Source of the DNA: Gemmobacter sp.
Lineage (GTDB): Bacteria > Pseudomonadota > Alphaproteobacteria > Rhodobacterales > Rhodobacteraceae
Direction of reading: 5' to 3'
Assembly: GCA_030656535.1 (NCBI GenBank)
Contig: JAUSPL010000150.1
Span: 1-7,382 of the forward strand
DNA length: 7,382 bases
A model generated the notes under the pieces. That model worked only from the letters and a program-made list of their open reading frames with translations. It was not told the DNA's origin and made no database searches. Position numbers and translations under genes: made by a program. This document shows, piece by piece, positions 1-6,649 of this stretch; position 1 is the stretch's first letter; every line of letters starts with the position of its first letter.

Positions 1-235
1 TCCCCCCCGGCCTTCTGGCACCGCTGCTTTGATCCTGCGCGGATTGGCGCAAGACCCGCGCAGAGCCGTTTCAGTCGCGACTGACCTTTGCGCTGGTCTG
101 CAACGTGGTCAGGGCACAATCCTGGCCAATCAGCGCTGGAACGCGGCAGGATCCGTGCATGTTCTGGGGCTTGATGTTCTGTGCCAATAACCTCTGGTTG
201 TGTCGCGGTCCTGCTTTGTTGTTTAAATGTTCTGC
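1..235. other. Left edge, no confident gene
   Basis: No gene can be assigned with confidence. Plus-strand frame 2 is open from the window edge to a TAA at 188-190 (about 62 residues, no family recognised). Its third-position GC is only about 58 percent, clearly below the genuine genes here, so it may be chance. Plus-strand frame 1 is open to a TGA at 82-84 with more genome-like third positions, so a 27-residue gene tail is equally possible. The stretch after about 190 becomes AT-rich and is best read as the upstream region of the small gene at 309. The word ATGTTCTG occurs at 159-166, 174-181 and 227-234. Confidence 0.4.
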
Positions 236-283
236 ATTGTTCTCATAAAGTTCTTTACACGCGGTTAAGAATATGAGAACAAT
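236..283. repeat. 12-bp perfect inverted repeat around the SOS box
   Basis: The arms at 236-247 (ATTGTTCTCATA) and 272-283 (TATGAGAACAAT) are exact reverse complements separated by 24 bases. The left arm contains the first GTTC half-site of the LexA box and the right arm contains an inverted GAAC. The repeat could be a double operator or, if transcribed, a stem-loop in the leader of the small gene. The symmetry is seen directly; the role is inferred. Confidence 0.6.
239..253 (+). promoter_or_regulatory. LexA (SOS) box, alphaproteobacterial type
   Basis: A perfect GTTC-N7-GTTC direct repeat has half-sites at 239-242 and 250-253. This is the known LexA recognition pattern of alphaproteobacteria such as Rhodobacter, which differs from the E. 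coli CTG-N10-CAG box. It lies in an AT-rich stretch, about 55 bases before the start codon of the 39-residue ORF, where a repressor would block transcription. A further GTTC at 229-232 has a six-base gap to the first half-site, and an inverted half-site (GAAC) lies at 277-280. LexA control of the small gene is inferred from motif and position only. Confidence 0.65.
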
Positions 284-308
284 CTAGCAACAAACCAAGG
301 AGCCCGAC

Positions 309-428
309 ATGCTGAACGATATCGCCGCTGTCCTTGCCCGGTCCCGCGCGACGCTGCTGCAAGACGCCTTGGGCGTCGCCGTCCTGTTCGGAATTCTGGG
401 TGCCTTGCTGCATCTGCCCGTGGGGTGA
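309..428 (+). CDS. SOS-box-linked 39-aa single-helix membrane protein
   Basis: This small gene begins with ATG six bases after a full Shine-Dalgarno AAGGAG (297-302) and has strongly G/C-ending codons like its neighbours, so it is very probably translated. The 39-residue product has a short amphipathic N-terminal part with charged residues (D4, R11, R13, D19), then one hydrophobic stretch from about residue 20 to 36 that would span or insert into the inner membrane. It ends soon afterwards in LPVG. The LexA box about 55 bases upstream suggests induction by DNA damage. Size, topology and regulation are like Caulobacter SidA (a 29-residue SOS-induced division inhibitor) or E. coli TisB (a LexA-controlled membrane toxin). 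No sequence homology to either is claimed and the function is unknown. Confidence 0.7.
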   Translation: MLNDIAAVLARSRATLLQDALGVAVLFGILGALLHLPVG

Positions 429-453
429 TGTTGCGGCATTGATGCCGTCACCC
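423..453 (+). other. Hairpin overlapping the stop codon of the small gene
   Basis: GGGTGA (423-428, including the TGA stop) can pair with TCACCC (448-453), and inside it CGGCA (434-438) pairs with TGCCG (443-447) around a TTGA loop. Five bases bulge on the 5' side. Only three T's follow, so it would be a weak terminator; it may instead be a 3' stabilising or processing structure. Confidence 0.4.
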
Positions 454-572
454 TTTGCCTGAGTATCTTGTTTGAACTGCCCTGTGGTCCGACGCAAAGG
501 ACGCTCTGTCCCCAAAGTCCTTTGCATGCCCCTTTGCCCAAAGGGATGACTGCCTCTCGGACCCATGACTTG
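451..572 (+). ncRNA. Structured 3' untranslated region or possible small RNA
   Basis: The interval between the small gene and its terminator has no credible reading frame but contains clear RNA structure. GCAAAGGAC (494-502) is an exact complement of GTCCTTTGC (517-525), giving a 9-bp stem with a 14-base loop. CCCTTT (530-535) pairs with AAAGGG (540-545) around a GCCC loop. The word CCTTTGC also occurs at 452-458 and can pair with GCAAAGG (494-500) instead, so two folds compete for the same segment. No separate promoter is obvious, so it is probably the trailer of the small-gene transcript, possibly processed into a stable RNA. No known RNA family was recognised. Confidence 0.35.
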
Positions 573-611
573 CCGCCGCCTTGCCCCCAGCGAGTGCGGC
601 GGTTTTTTTTT
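573..611 (+). terminator. Strong intrinsic terminator
   Basis: CCGCCGC (573-579) pairs perfectly with GCGGCGG (596-602) around a 16-base loop, followed at once by nine T's (603-611). This is a classical Rho-independent terminator in the plus direction. It most likely ends the transcript starting near the SOS box and carrying the 39-residue ORF, giving an RNA of roughly 330-350 bases. Confidence 0.85.
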
Positions 612-777
612 GCGGTTCGCGCAGGACGTTGCCTATGCGCCCGGCCCTTGGTCAGATGCGGTGGGGTCCGGGTGACAAGTCCCTGTCCCGCCAGGCAGGC
701 ACGGATGCAAGCGGTACCCCTGAGGCACGTGTTCAAACCCGCAGGTGACGCACCTGACCCCAATGCACAAAGCCTGC

Positions 778-804
778 CGCCTGCTTCGCGACACCACGCA
801 GGCG
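778..804 (-). terminator. Possible weak terminator after the IscU-like gene
   Basis: CGCCTGC (778-784) and GCAGGCG (798-804) form a 7-bp stem with a 13-base loop, 13 bases past the stop codon of the minus-strand gene. On the minus strand the sequence after the stem is poor in T's (only a short TTT some bases on). The position is right but the T-tract is weak. The 612-777 interval upstream has no recognisable gene. It holds one other short hairpin, CAGGTG/CACCTG, at 742-756. Confidence 0.3.
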
Positions 805-817
805 CCCGTTGTTCCGG

Positions 818-1264
818 TCAAACGGCGGCGGTTTCGGCCTGGGCCACGGCTTCGGCGGCGGCGTCAAGCGACAGCAGAATGGAGGCATGGCGGTTCTTGA
901 AATCACGCGCCGGGATCATGACTTCCAGCCCGTCGAATGGGGCGGTGGGCACCGGGCCGTCGGATGTCAGCATGGCGCGCAACTGGTCTCGGGCGTTCTC
1001 GATCTCGGTCCTCGTGCGCCCGATCATCGCAGCACCGACCACCGCCGCCGCCGCCTGACCCAAGGCGCAAGCCTTGACGTCTTGCGCAAATTCCACAACG
1101 CGGCCCTGGTCCAGCACCACATCCGCCGTCACCGTTGATCCGCACAGCGGGGACCGTTTGCGCGCCGTGCCCTCTGGGGTGGGCAGCCGGCCCAGATGCG
1201 GAATATCGGCTGCCAAAGCAAGGATGCGGCCGGAATACAGTTTGACGAGGTCTGTGTCGCTCAT
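818..1264 (-). CDS. IscU/SufU-like iron-sulfur assembly scaffold family protein
   Basis: The 148-residue protein is a single-domain member of the IscU/SufU/NifU-N family, whose classical members build Fe-S clusters in the cytoplasm on three cysteines and an aspartate. The fold signature is visible: C41 in PLCGST and C66 in [14 protein letters not shown], the same spacing as in SufU of Bacillus. The aspartate of the usual CGD motif is replaced by S43. The third cysteine, expected before the C-terminal helix, is replaced by A127 in KNRHASILL. Only two of four ligands remain, so it may bind a cluster poorly, use a partner, or have another role. The start is supported by GGAG five bases upstream. 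It is transcribed away from hisI across a 71-77 bp shared intergenic region. I recall this variant as typical of Rhodobacterales, which would make it an ancient change and not decay. Confidence 0.85.
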   Translation of the reverse strand: MSDTDLVKLYSGRILALAADIPHLGRLPTPEGTARKRSPLCGSTVTADVVLDQGRVVEFAQDVKACALGQAAAAVVGAAMIGRTRTEIENARDQLRAMLTSDGPVPTAPFDGLEVMIPARDFKNRHASILLSLDAAAEAVAQAETAAV

Positions 1265-1341
1265 GGGGGCTCCGGGGTTTTCCTTGGGCGCATTCCCGCA
1301 TAGATAGGCTGCGCGCGCGCCATTGCAAAGGACCGATGCCC

Positions 1342-1698
1342 ATGGATTTTGATCCTCTTACGCTCAAGTATGATGCTAACGGGTTGATCCCGGCCATTGC
1401 CCAGGACCATGCGACGGGCGAGGTCTTGATGATGGCCTGGATGAACGCCGAAAGCCTGACCAGGACGATTGCCAGCGGACAGGTGACCTATTGGTCTCGC
1501 TCTCGGTCGGCGTTCTGGGCCAAGGGCGAAACCTCGGGCCATGTTCAGCGTCTGGTGGAGCTGCGTATCGACTGTGACCGCGATTGCCTTTTGGTGCGGG
1601 TCGATCAGACCGGCCCGGCCTGCCACACCAACCGGAGGTCTTGCTTTTTCACGGCCGTGCGGGACGGGGCAGAAGTGGTCACAGCCGACCCGATGTGA
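1342..1698 (+). CDS. hisI: Phosphoribosyl-AMP cyclohydrolase HisI
   Basis: HisI opens the adenine ring of phosphoribosyl-AMP, the third step of histidine biosynthesis in the cytoplasm. The 118-residue protein has the usual stand-alone bacterial length without a HisE domain. It shows the signature [17 protein letters not shown] (51-67), the Mg-binding aspartates D77, D79 and D81, and the zinc cysteines C78, C94 and C101. The 16- and 7-residue spacings between those cysteines match the structurally known enzyme. The start at 1342 is preferred because AAAGGA (1327-1332) lies nine bases before it; an in-frame ATG at 1336 is only three bases from that site but would add just two residues. No other his genes are present, so hisI is isolated here, as is common outside enteric bacteria. 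Confidence 0.97.
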   Translation: MDFDPLTLKYDANGLIPAIAQDHATGEVLMMAWMNAESLTRTIASGQVTYWSRSRSAFWAKGETSGHVQRLVELRIDCDRDCLLVRVDQTGPACHTNRRSCFFTAVRDGAEVVTADPM

Positions 1699-1749
1699 CC
1701 TGCAGGGCGGCATTTGGCTGGATTGCGGGCAGGGCCAAACGGGTGCCAC

Positions 1750-1788
1750 ATGAACAATCGCAAGATTCCGCCGCAATCCCCTGTTCAT
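1750..1788. repeat. Inverted repeat in the ATPase gene leader
   Basis: ATGAACA (1750-1756) and TGTTCAT (1782-1788) are exact reverse complements separated by 25 bases, in the 104-base gap between hisI and the metal ATPase. They could form a stem-loop just before the ATPase start or be an operator. The same span is also a 13-codon ATG-to-TGA frame (1750-1791) with no good Shine-Dalgarno. A regulatory role is possible but not demonstrated. Confidence 0.35.
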
Positions 1789-1802
1789 TGATCGGACCCA
1801 GC

Positions 1803-3686
1803 ATGACCGCCAGCCCTGACCGCACCGAAGACAGCTCTTACGATCTGTGGCTGACGCTCGTCGCCGTTGTCGCAATGCTGGTCGGGGGGGCGGCGCATTT
1901 CGCGGGTTTTGCATCGCTGGCGCTGGTCGGGTACGCGGTGGTCTATGCTGTGGCGGGTTTGCCGACGGCCCTGTCAGCCCTGCGCAGCCTGTGGCACGAA
2001 CGCATTTTGGACATCGATCTGCTGATGGTCGTCGCGGCACTTGCGGCAGCGGCAGTGGATGCGCCGATGGAAGGCGCTGTCCTTTTGACATTGTTCAGCA
2101 TGTCCGAAACGCTTGAAAGTCGGGCGATGGGCAAGGCCCGGCGCGCGGTCGAGGCCTTGATGGCCCTGCGCCCCGATACCGCCCTGCGCCGCAGCGCTGA
2201 TGGCATCGAGGAAGTGGCCTCGGGCTACTTGCTGCCCGGTGACATCGTGGTGCTGCGTCCCGGCGCTCGGGTGCCGGTCGACGGGGTGATCGTCGCGGGC
2301 GACGGGTCGCTGGACGAGGCGACCATCACCGGGGAATCGATGCCGGTCCACAAAGGTCCGGGCGCGCAGGTGTTCGAGGCCACGGTGAACCTGAACGCTG
2401 TGTTGGACATGAAGGTCACGCGGGGAACCGGCGAAAGCACGGTTGCGCGGATGATAACGCTTGTGACCGAGGCGCAGGCCGCCCGCGCCCCGTCCGAACG
2501 GTTCAGCGAATGGTTCGGCCAGCGCTACACCGTGGCGGTCCTGGTGGGATCATGCGTTGCCTTGGCGGTGTTCCTGGCTATAGGCCGCGACTTTGATGAT
2601 GCGCTCTACCGCGCCGCAACCCTTTTGGTGGCGGCAAGCCCTTGTGCCATCGTGATTTCTGTTCCCGCAGCCATCTTGTCGGCGCTGTCCGCAGCGGCGC
2701 GCGGGGGAGTGTTGTTCAAGGGCGGAGCCGCATTGGAAACCTTGGGCGCGGTGCGGGCCTTTGCGTTTGACAAGACCGGAACGCTGACCACCGGGCGGGC
2801 GGATGTGGTCGATCTGGTGGTGCTGAGCGGGTCGGACGAGGATTTCCTGACGCAGCTTGCCGGGCTTGAGGCCCAATCCGAACACCCGATCGCTGATGCG
2901 ATCCGCCGCGAGGTCGAGGCACGCGGACTGGTTGTTGCGGAACTTGACGGGGTTTCGGTGCGTCCCTCGGAAGGGCTGGTCGCGGGTGACGGACTGTGGG
3001 CCGGCAATCCGCGGCTTGTGTCGTCGATGGGGGCGGACATGGGTCATCCGGCGCTGATCCAATTGGCCGATGCCGCGCGGACTGTCGTTTACATGGGGCG
3101 CGGGGCGCAAATGCTGGGCGCGGTGTCGGTGGCCGATCTGCCGCGCAAAAGCTCGGCGGCGGGTCTGGCTGCCCTGCGCAAAGGCGGGGTCGCCGAAATC
3201 GCGATGATGACCGGCGACCGGCGCCCGGTGGCCGAACGGATCGGGGCGGACCTGGGCCTGCGTCCGTCCGAGATTCACGCCGATCTCTTGCCCGCCGACA
3301 AGGTGGCGCTGGTGGCGGACCTTGCGTCGCGCGGCAAGGTGGCCTTTGTCGGAGACGGGGTGAACGACGCGGCGGCGCTGGCGCGGGCGGATGTCGGCAT
3401 TGCGATGGGGGCGGCAGGATCCGAGGTCGCCTTGCAGGCCGCAGGTGTGGCGCTGTTGTCCGACGACATGACCCGCTTGGCCGAGGCGCACCGTTTGGCG
3501 CGCCGTACAGGCCGCATCATCCGGCAAAACCTGATCGTGTCGATGGGGGCCATGGCGGTGCTGGTGATCAGCGCGCTATTCTTTGACCTGCCGTTGCCCA
3601 TCGCAGTGATCGGGCACGAAGGGGGCACAGTTCTGGTAGTTCTCAACGGGTTGCGGCTGCTGGCTGATCCTATTCGCAGGCGCTAG
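1803..3686 (+). CDS. P1B-4-type heavy-metal-exporting P-type ATPase
   Basis: The 627-residue inner-membrane pump would use ATP to export a divalent transition metal. Motifs in order are: TGES of the actuator domain (176-179), SPC in the metal-site helix (279-281), the phosphorylated aspartate in DKTGT (323-327), HP of the nucleotide domain (361-362), TGD (470-472), GDGVND (517-522), and HEGGT in the last helix (605-609). SPC together with HEGGT is the signature of subgroup P1B-4 (CzcP/CtpD/CoaT-like; Co, Zn, Fe or Ni), not the CPC of copper or zinc/cadmium pumps. There is no N-terminal metal-binding domain, as usual for P1B-4. The frame is open upstream to 1584 but that part overlaps hisI out of frame, so ATG 1803 is chosen. 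Its Shine-Dalgarno is weak; TTG 1788 is an alternative. The metal cannot be fixed from sequence. Confidence 0.93.
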   Translation: MTASPDRTEDSSYDLWLTLVAVVAMLVGGAAHFAGFASLALVGYAVVYAVAGLPTALSALRSLWHERILDIDLLMVVAALAAAAVDAPMEGAVLLTLFSMSETLESRAMGKARRAVEALMALRPDTALRRSADGIEEVASGYLLPGDIVVLRPGARVPVDGVIVAGDGSLDEATITGESMPVHKGPGAQVFEATVNLNAVLDMKVTRGTGESTVARMITLVTEAQAARAPSERFSEWFGQRYTVAVLVGSCVALAVFLAIGRDFDDALYRAATLLVAASPCAIVISVPAAILSALSAAARGGVLFKGGAALETLGAVRAFAFDKTGTLTTGRADVVDLVVLSGSDEDFLTQLAGLEAQSEHPIADAIRREVEARGLVVAELDGVSVRPSEGLVAGDGLWAGNPRLVSSMGADMGHPALIQLADAARTVVYMGRGAQMLGAVSVADLPRKSSAAGLAALRKGGVAEIAMMTGDRRPVAERIGADLGLRPSEIHADLLPADKVALVADLASRGKVAFVGDGVNDAAALARADVGIAMGAAGSEVALQAAGVALLSDDMTRLAEAHRLARRTGRIIRQNLIVSMGAMAVLVISALFFDLPLPIAVIGHEGGTVLVVLNGLRLLADPIRRR

Positions 3687-3719
3687 GGCGCGGGCTTTGG
3701 TCGGGGGGCAGCGTGCGCA

Positions 3720-4586
3720 TCACGGCCAAGTTCCGATCGGCGTATCCGACAGCCCGACCAGGCGGCGGATGTCGGCGGGCGTCGCCCCTTCGGCGCGAAA
3801 CAACGCCAGCGCGCGGGCGTCATCACGCTTGGCGAGACGCTTGCCATTCTTATCTCGGATAAGTATGTGATGCCAATAGTTTGGCGTTGGAACCTGCAGC
3901 AATGCCTGAAGTATGACATGGATCGGCGTTGCTTCGGCCAGATCCTCGCCGCGGACGATCTCGGTGACGGACTGGGCTGCGTCATCCACCACCACCGACA
4001 AATGATACGAGGTGCCAAAGTCGCGCCGTGCCAGCACGACATCGCCGATGGTCGTGACCGGGCTTTTTGCGTGGCGGATGCCTGTGGGGGGCTGGCATCC
4101 TTCGGTCCACGTGGGTGGGCCGATCAGGGCCAAGGCGCGCGCCATGTCCAGACGGATCGCGTCCTGCGGCCCCGCGTCGGTCATCGGGCGGTGGTGGCAG
4201 GTGCCGGGATAGATCAGCCCGTCCGGCCCGGTCAACGGCACGCCTTCTTGCGGTGCGGACAAGGCAGCGCGGATATCGCCCCTTGTGCAACGGCAGGGGT
4301 ACAGAACGCCCAGATCGGTCAGGCGGTCAAGCGCGGCACGATAGGCGGTCAGGCGCTCAGACTGGCGCAGGACGACTGGCGCCCAAGTCAGGCCCAGCCA
4401 GCGCAGGTCGCTGATGATCTGCGCCTCCCATTCGGGCTTGCAGCGCTGCGGGTCGATATCCTCGATCCGCAGCAGGAACGTGCCGCCCATTGCGCGGGCA
4501 CGATCATGGGCCGTCAGGGCGGAGTAGGCGTGACCAAGATGCAACGGCCCGGTGGGCGACGGCGCGAACCTGGTAACGTAGGTCAA
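3720..4586 (-). CDS. gluQ: Glutamyl-Q tRNA(Asp) synthetase
   Basis: GluQRS activates glutamate and attaches it to the queuosine base at position 34 of tRNA-Asp; it is a truncated relative of glutamyl-tRNA synthetase lacking the anticodon-binding domain. The 288-residue length fits. It shows [13 protein letters not shown] (7-19, with the HIGH-type motif HLGH at 16-19), zinc ligands C98, C100, Y126 and C130, and a degenerate KMSKS site KRLAKRD (249-255). The start chosen is TTG 4586: the N-terminus then reads [13 protein letters not shown] as in the family, GGGG lies five bases upstream, and the TTG overlaps the trmFO stop as TTGA, implying translational coupling. ATG 4604, six codons earlier, lacks a Shine-Dalgarno but is possible. 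The gene converges on the ATPase with 33 bases between stops and no clear terminator. Confidence 0.94.
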   Translation of the reverse strand: MTYVTRFAPSPTGPLHLGHAYSALTAHDRARAMGGTFLLRIEDIDPQRCKPEWEAQIISDLRWLGLTWAPVVLRQSERLTAYRAALDRLTDLGVLYPCRCTRGDIRAALSAPQEGVPLTGPDGLIYPGTCHHRPMTDAGPQDAIRLDMARALALIGPPTWTEGCQPPTGIRHAKSPVTTIGDVVLARRDFGTSYHLSVVVDDAAQSVTEIVRGEDLAEATPIHVILQALLQVPTPNYWHHILIRDKNGKRLAKRDDARALALFRAEGATPADIRRLVGLSDTPIGTWP

Positions 4587-5920
4587 TCTTGCCCCGCAAG
4601 CCATTGCGTGAACGTGTCTTTTGCCCGGTCTGTGTAGGCCTTGTACCGATCCTTGCGCCCCTTGCGGCCGCCTTTGGCGTCGATAGGCGGGAACAGCCCG
4701 AAGTTCACGTTCATCGGTTGAAAGGTCTTTGCATCCGCCCCGCCGGTGATGTGATGCACAAGCGACCCCATTGCGGTGTCCTGTGGCGGCGCCTCGATCC
4801 GGCGCCCAAGGATTTCTGCCGCCGCCATCCGCCCGGCCAGCAACCCCATTGCGGCGGATTCGACGTAGCCTTCGACCCCGGTGATCTGACCCGCAAAGCG
4901 GATATTGGGCCGCGCACGCAGACGCATCTGGTCGTCCAGCAACGTGGGCGAGTTTAGGAACGTGTTGCGGTGAATGCCGCCAAGCCGGGCAAAACTGGCA
5001 TCGTGCAAACCTGGAATCATTTTGAAAACAGACGTTTGCGCGCCGTACTTCATCTTGGTCTGAAACCCGACCATGTTGTAAAGCGTGCCAAGCGCATTGT
5101 CCCTGCGCAGTTGCACCACGGCATAGGCCTTGATGCCCGTGTGCGGGTTGGTCAGGCCGACAGGTTTCATCGGGCCAAAGCGCAGGGTTTCGCGACCGCG
5201 TTCCGCCATCACCTCGATCGGCAGGCAGCCGTCGAAATAGCCCGCGGTTTCGCCCTCGTGAAAGGTGGTCTTTTCTGCGGCCAGCAAGGCGTCGATAAAG
5301 GCTTCGTACTGGGCCTTGTCCATCGGACAGTTCATGTAGGCGGTCTGTTCCTCGACCGTCTCGCCCTTGTCATATCGCGACTGCATCCAGGCGACGGACA
5401 TGTCCACCGTGTCGGCATAAACGATCGGCGCGATGGCATCAAAGAACGCCAGCGCGTCGGCGCCAGTGGTCGCGGCGATGCTGGACGCAAGCGCGCCAGA
5501 GGTCAGAGGACCCGTGGCGATGATCCAGTTCCCGTCTGAAGAAAGTTCGGTAACCTCTTCGTCTGATACGGAAATCAGGGGATGCGCGCGCAAGCGGGCG
5601 GTGACGTATTCGGCAAAGGGATCGCGGTCCACGGCCAAAGCGCCACCCGCAGGCAGACGGTGTGCGGTCGCGGCCTCAAGGATCACCCCTTTGGCGGCGC
5701 GCATTTCCCAATGAAGCAGGCCCACGGCATTGCGTTCGTCATCATCCGACCGAAACGAGTTCGAGCACACCATTTCGGCAAAGTGCCCGGTCCGGTGTGC
5801 AAAGGTGCCAACCTTTGGCCGCATCTCGTGCAAGACCACAGGAACGCCCATGTTCGCCGCCTGCCAGGCGGCCTCGGATCCGGCCATGCCGGCGCCAACG
5901 ATGTGAAGTGTGTTGCTCAT
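4583..5920 (-). CDS. trmFO: TrmFO, folate-dependent tRNA (m5U54) methyltransferase
   Basis: TrmFO (formerly Gid) makes 5-methyluridine at position 54 of the tRNA T loop, using methylenetetrahydrofolate and reduced FAD instead of S-adenosylmethionine. The 445-residue protein is full length. It has the N-terminal FAD-binding [10 protein letters not shown] (9-18), the family motif [10 protein letters not shown] with cysteine C52, the second conserved cysteine C232 in [33 protein letters not shown] (257-275), and the C-terminal second FAD segment with [19 protein letters not shown] (345-363) and [12 protein letters not shown] (400-411). It leads the two-gene unit trmFO-gluQRS, both of which modify tRNA. 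Upstream is an 87-base gap to the end of the DUF3047 gene, so it could have its own promoter or be read through from the copper operon. Confidence 0.97.
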   Translation of the reverse strand: MSNTLHIVGAGMAGSEAAWQAANMGVPVVLHEMRPKVGTFAHRTGHFAEMVCSNSFRSDDDERNAVGLLHWEMRAAKGVILEAATAHRLPAGGALAVDRDPFAEYVTARLRAHPLISVSDEEVTELSSDGNWIIATGPLTSGALASSIAATTGADALAFFDAIAPIVYADTVDMSVAWMQSRYDKGETVEEQTAYMNCPMDKAQYEAFIDALLAAEKTTFHEGETAGYFDGCLPIEVMAERGRETLRFGPMKPVGLTNPHTGIKAYAVVQLRRDNALGTLYNMVGFQTKMKYGAQTSVFKMIPGLHDASFARLGGIHRNTFLNSPTLLDDQMRLRARPNIRFAGQITGVEGYVESAAMGLLAGRMAAAEILGRRIEAPPQDTAMGSLVHHITGGADAKTFQPMNVNFGLFPPIDAKGGRKGRKDRYKAYTDRAKDTFTQWLAGQD

Positions 5921-5944
5921 GCCCCGCAGATAGCGCTCTGGGGC
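5921..5944 (-). promoter_or_regulatory. Hairpin directly before the trmFO start codon
   Basis: On the minus strand GCCCC (5944-5940) pairs with GGGGC (5925-5921), with AGA/TCT pairing inside. This places the only Shine-Dalgarno-like G-run in a stem that ends at the ATG. It could limit initiation, or the gene may be initiated with little Shine-Dalgarno help. No classical promoter was recognised in 5945-6007, although an AT-rich ATATTTTTG lies on the minus strand shortly after the DUF3047 stop and could help termination. Confidence 0.3.
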
Positions 5945-6007
5945 GCAGAAGAAAACAGCCTGCCTGTCATCCGATCAAAAATATCCCGCCCATTGGCGCC
6001 CGCCGGA

Positions 6008-6649
6008 TCAAAGCACCAGTTTCAGGCCGTCGACCCGCGCCCGGACCGAGGTTTCCGTATCGTCGCTGTCTGCCGACAGGCCGAGGCCAAACAACACCTG
6101 CGGCGCAGCCCCGAACGCCCGACGATAGTCTGCGGCCAGGTCCACGGATTCCGAATAGGACCCGGTTCCCGCCGGACGCAACGTGATCGTCACACCGCGT
6201 GCGCCCAGATGCGGGCTTTGCATCATCGCGCCGCGGGCGTCATTGCCGCCCCAGACATAGACCAGCACACGCGCGGCCCTGGAGGTCAGGATGCGGCGCA
6301 CGGCAGCCCCGCGCAGACGATCCGCATCCTCTGCGCTGAGAAACACGAAATACAGCGCCAGATTGCGGTCGTCGCCGCCCTTGCGCGACAGATCGGTGGC
6401 GGGGACGCCCTGATTGACCGACCAGGACCAGCGGGCAGACCGGGTCAGCCACTGTGGTTCGGGAACGGCCCGGATCAGCAAGGACACGCCTGCATCCGAA
6501 CTGACGGCGACCCCGTCGCCTTGCTGGTCAAAGCGATTGGCCTTGCGGCGGGGAAAGGTCTGTTCGGTCCAGTCCCGGAACGGCAGCGCCAGTGCGGGCG
6601 ACGCCAGTGCGCAAAGACCCGTTGCGATGATCATGCGACGGTTCATCAT
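6008..6649 (-). CDS. DUF3047 exported protein of unknown function
   Basis: The 213-residue protein begins with a signal peptide: R4-R5, a hydrophobic core from about residue 6 to 18, and a likely AXA-type cleavage after SPALA (residue 21), so it should act in the periplasm. The mature part has features I associate with DUF3047: RWSWSV (73-78), RKGGDDRNLALYFVF (89-103), RVLVYVWGG (127-135), and a C-terminal DYRRAFG followed by FGLGLSADSDDTETSVRARVDGLKL. No enzymatic role is known to me. The start ATG 6649 overlaps the cueR stop as ATGA, so translation should be coupled to the copper regulator; a second ATG follows at once (6646). An open frame extends further upstream to 6715 but lies inside cueR and is disregarded. 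Copper-linked envelope function is inference from context. Confidence 0.85.
   Translation of the reverse strand: MMNRRMIIATGLCALASPALALPFRDWTEQTFPRRKANRFDQQGDGVAVSSDAGVSLLIRAVPEPQWLTRSARWSWSVNQGVPATDLSRKGGDDRNLALYFVFLSAEDADRLRGAAVRRILTSRAARVLVYVWGGNDARGAMMQSPHLGARGVTITLRPAGTGSYSESVDLAADYRRAFGAAPQVLFGLGLSADSDDTETSVRARVDGLKLVL

Noticed and set aside
721..760. tRNA-like T-loop word GTTCAAAC at 731-738
   Set aside because: The flanking bases do not form the five-pair T stem, and no acceptor or anticodon arms could be fitted on either strand.
284..763. 159-codon minus-strand open frame opposite the small gene and its trailer
   Set aside because: It crosses the strong plus-strand terminator and the small gene, has atypical composition (rich in R, T, G) and no good start site.
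1584..1802. 73-residue N-terminal extension of the metal ATPase
   Set aside because: It overlaps the conserved C-terminal half of hisI in another frame, has no metal-binding CxxC domain, and reads as low-complexity shadow sequence.
2550..3527. 325-codon minus-strand open frame inside the ATPase gene
   Set aside because: It is antisense to a gene with every P-type ATPase motif, and its own translation shows no recognisable fold or start signal.
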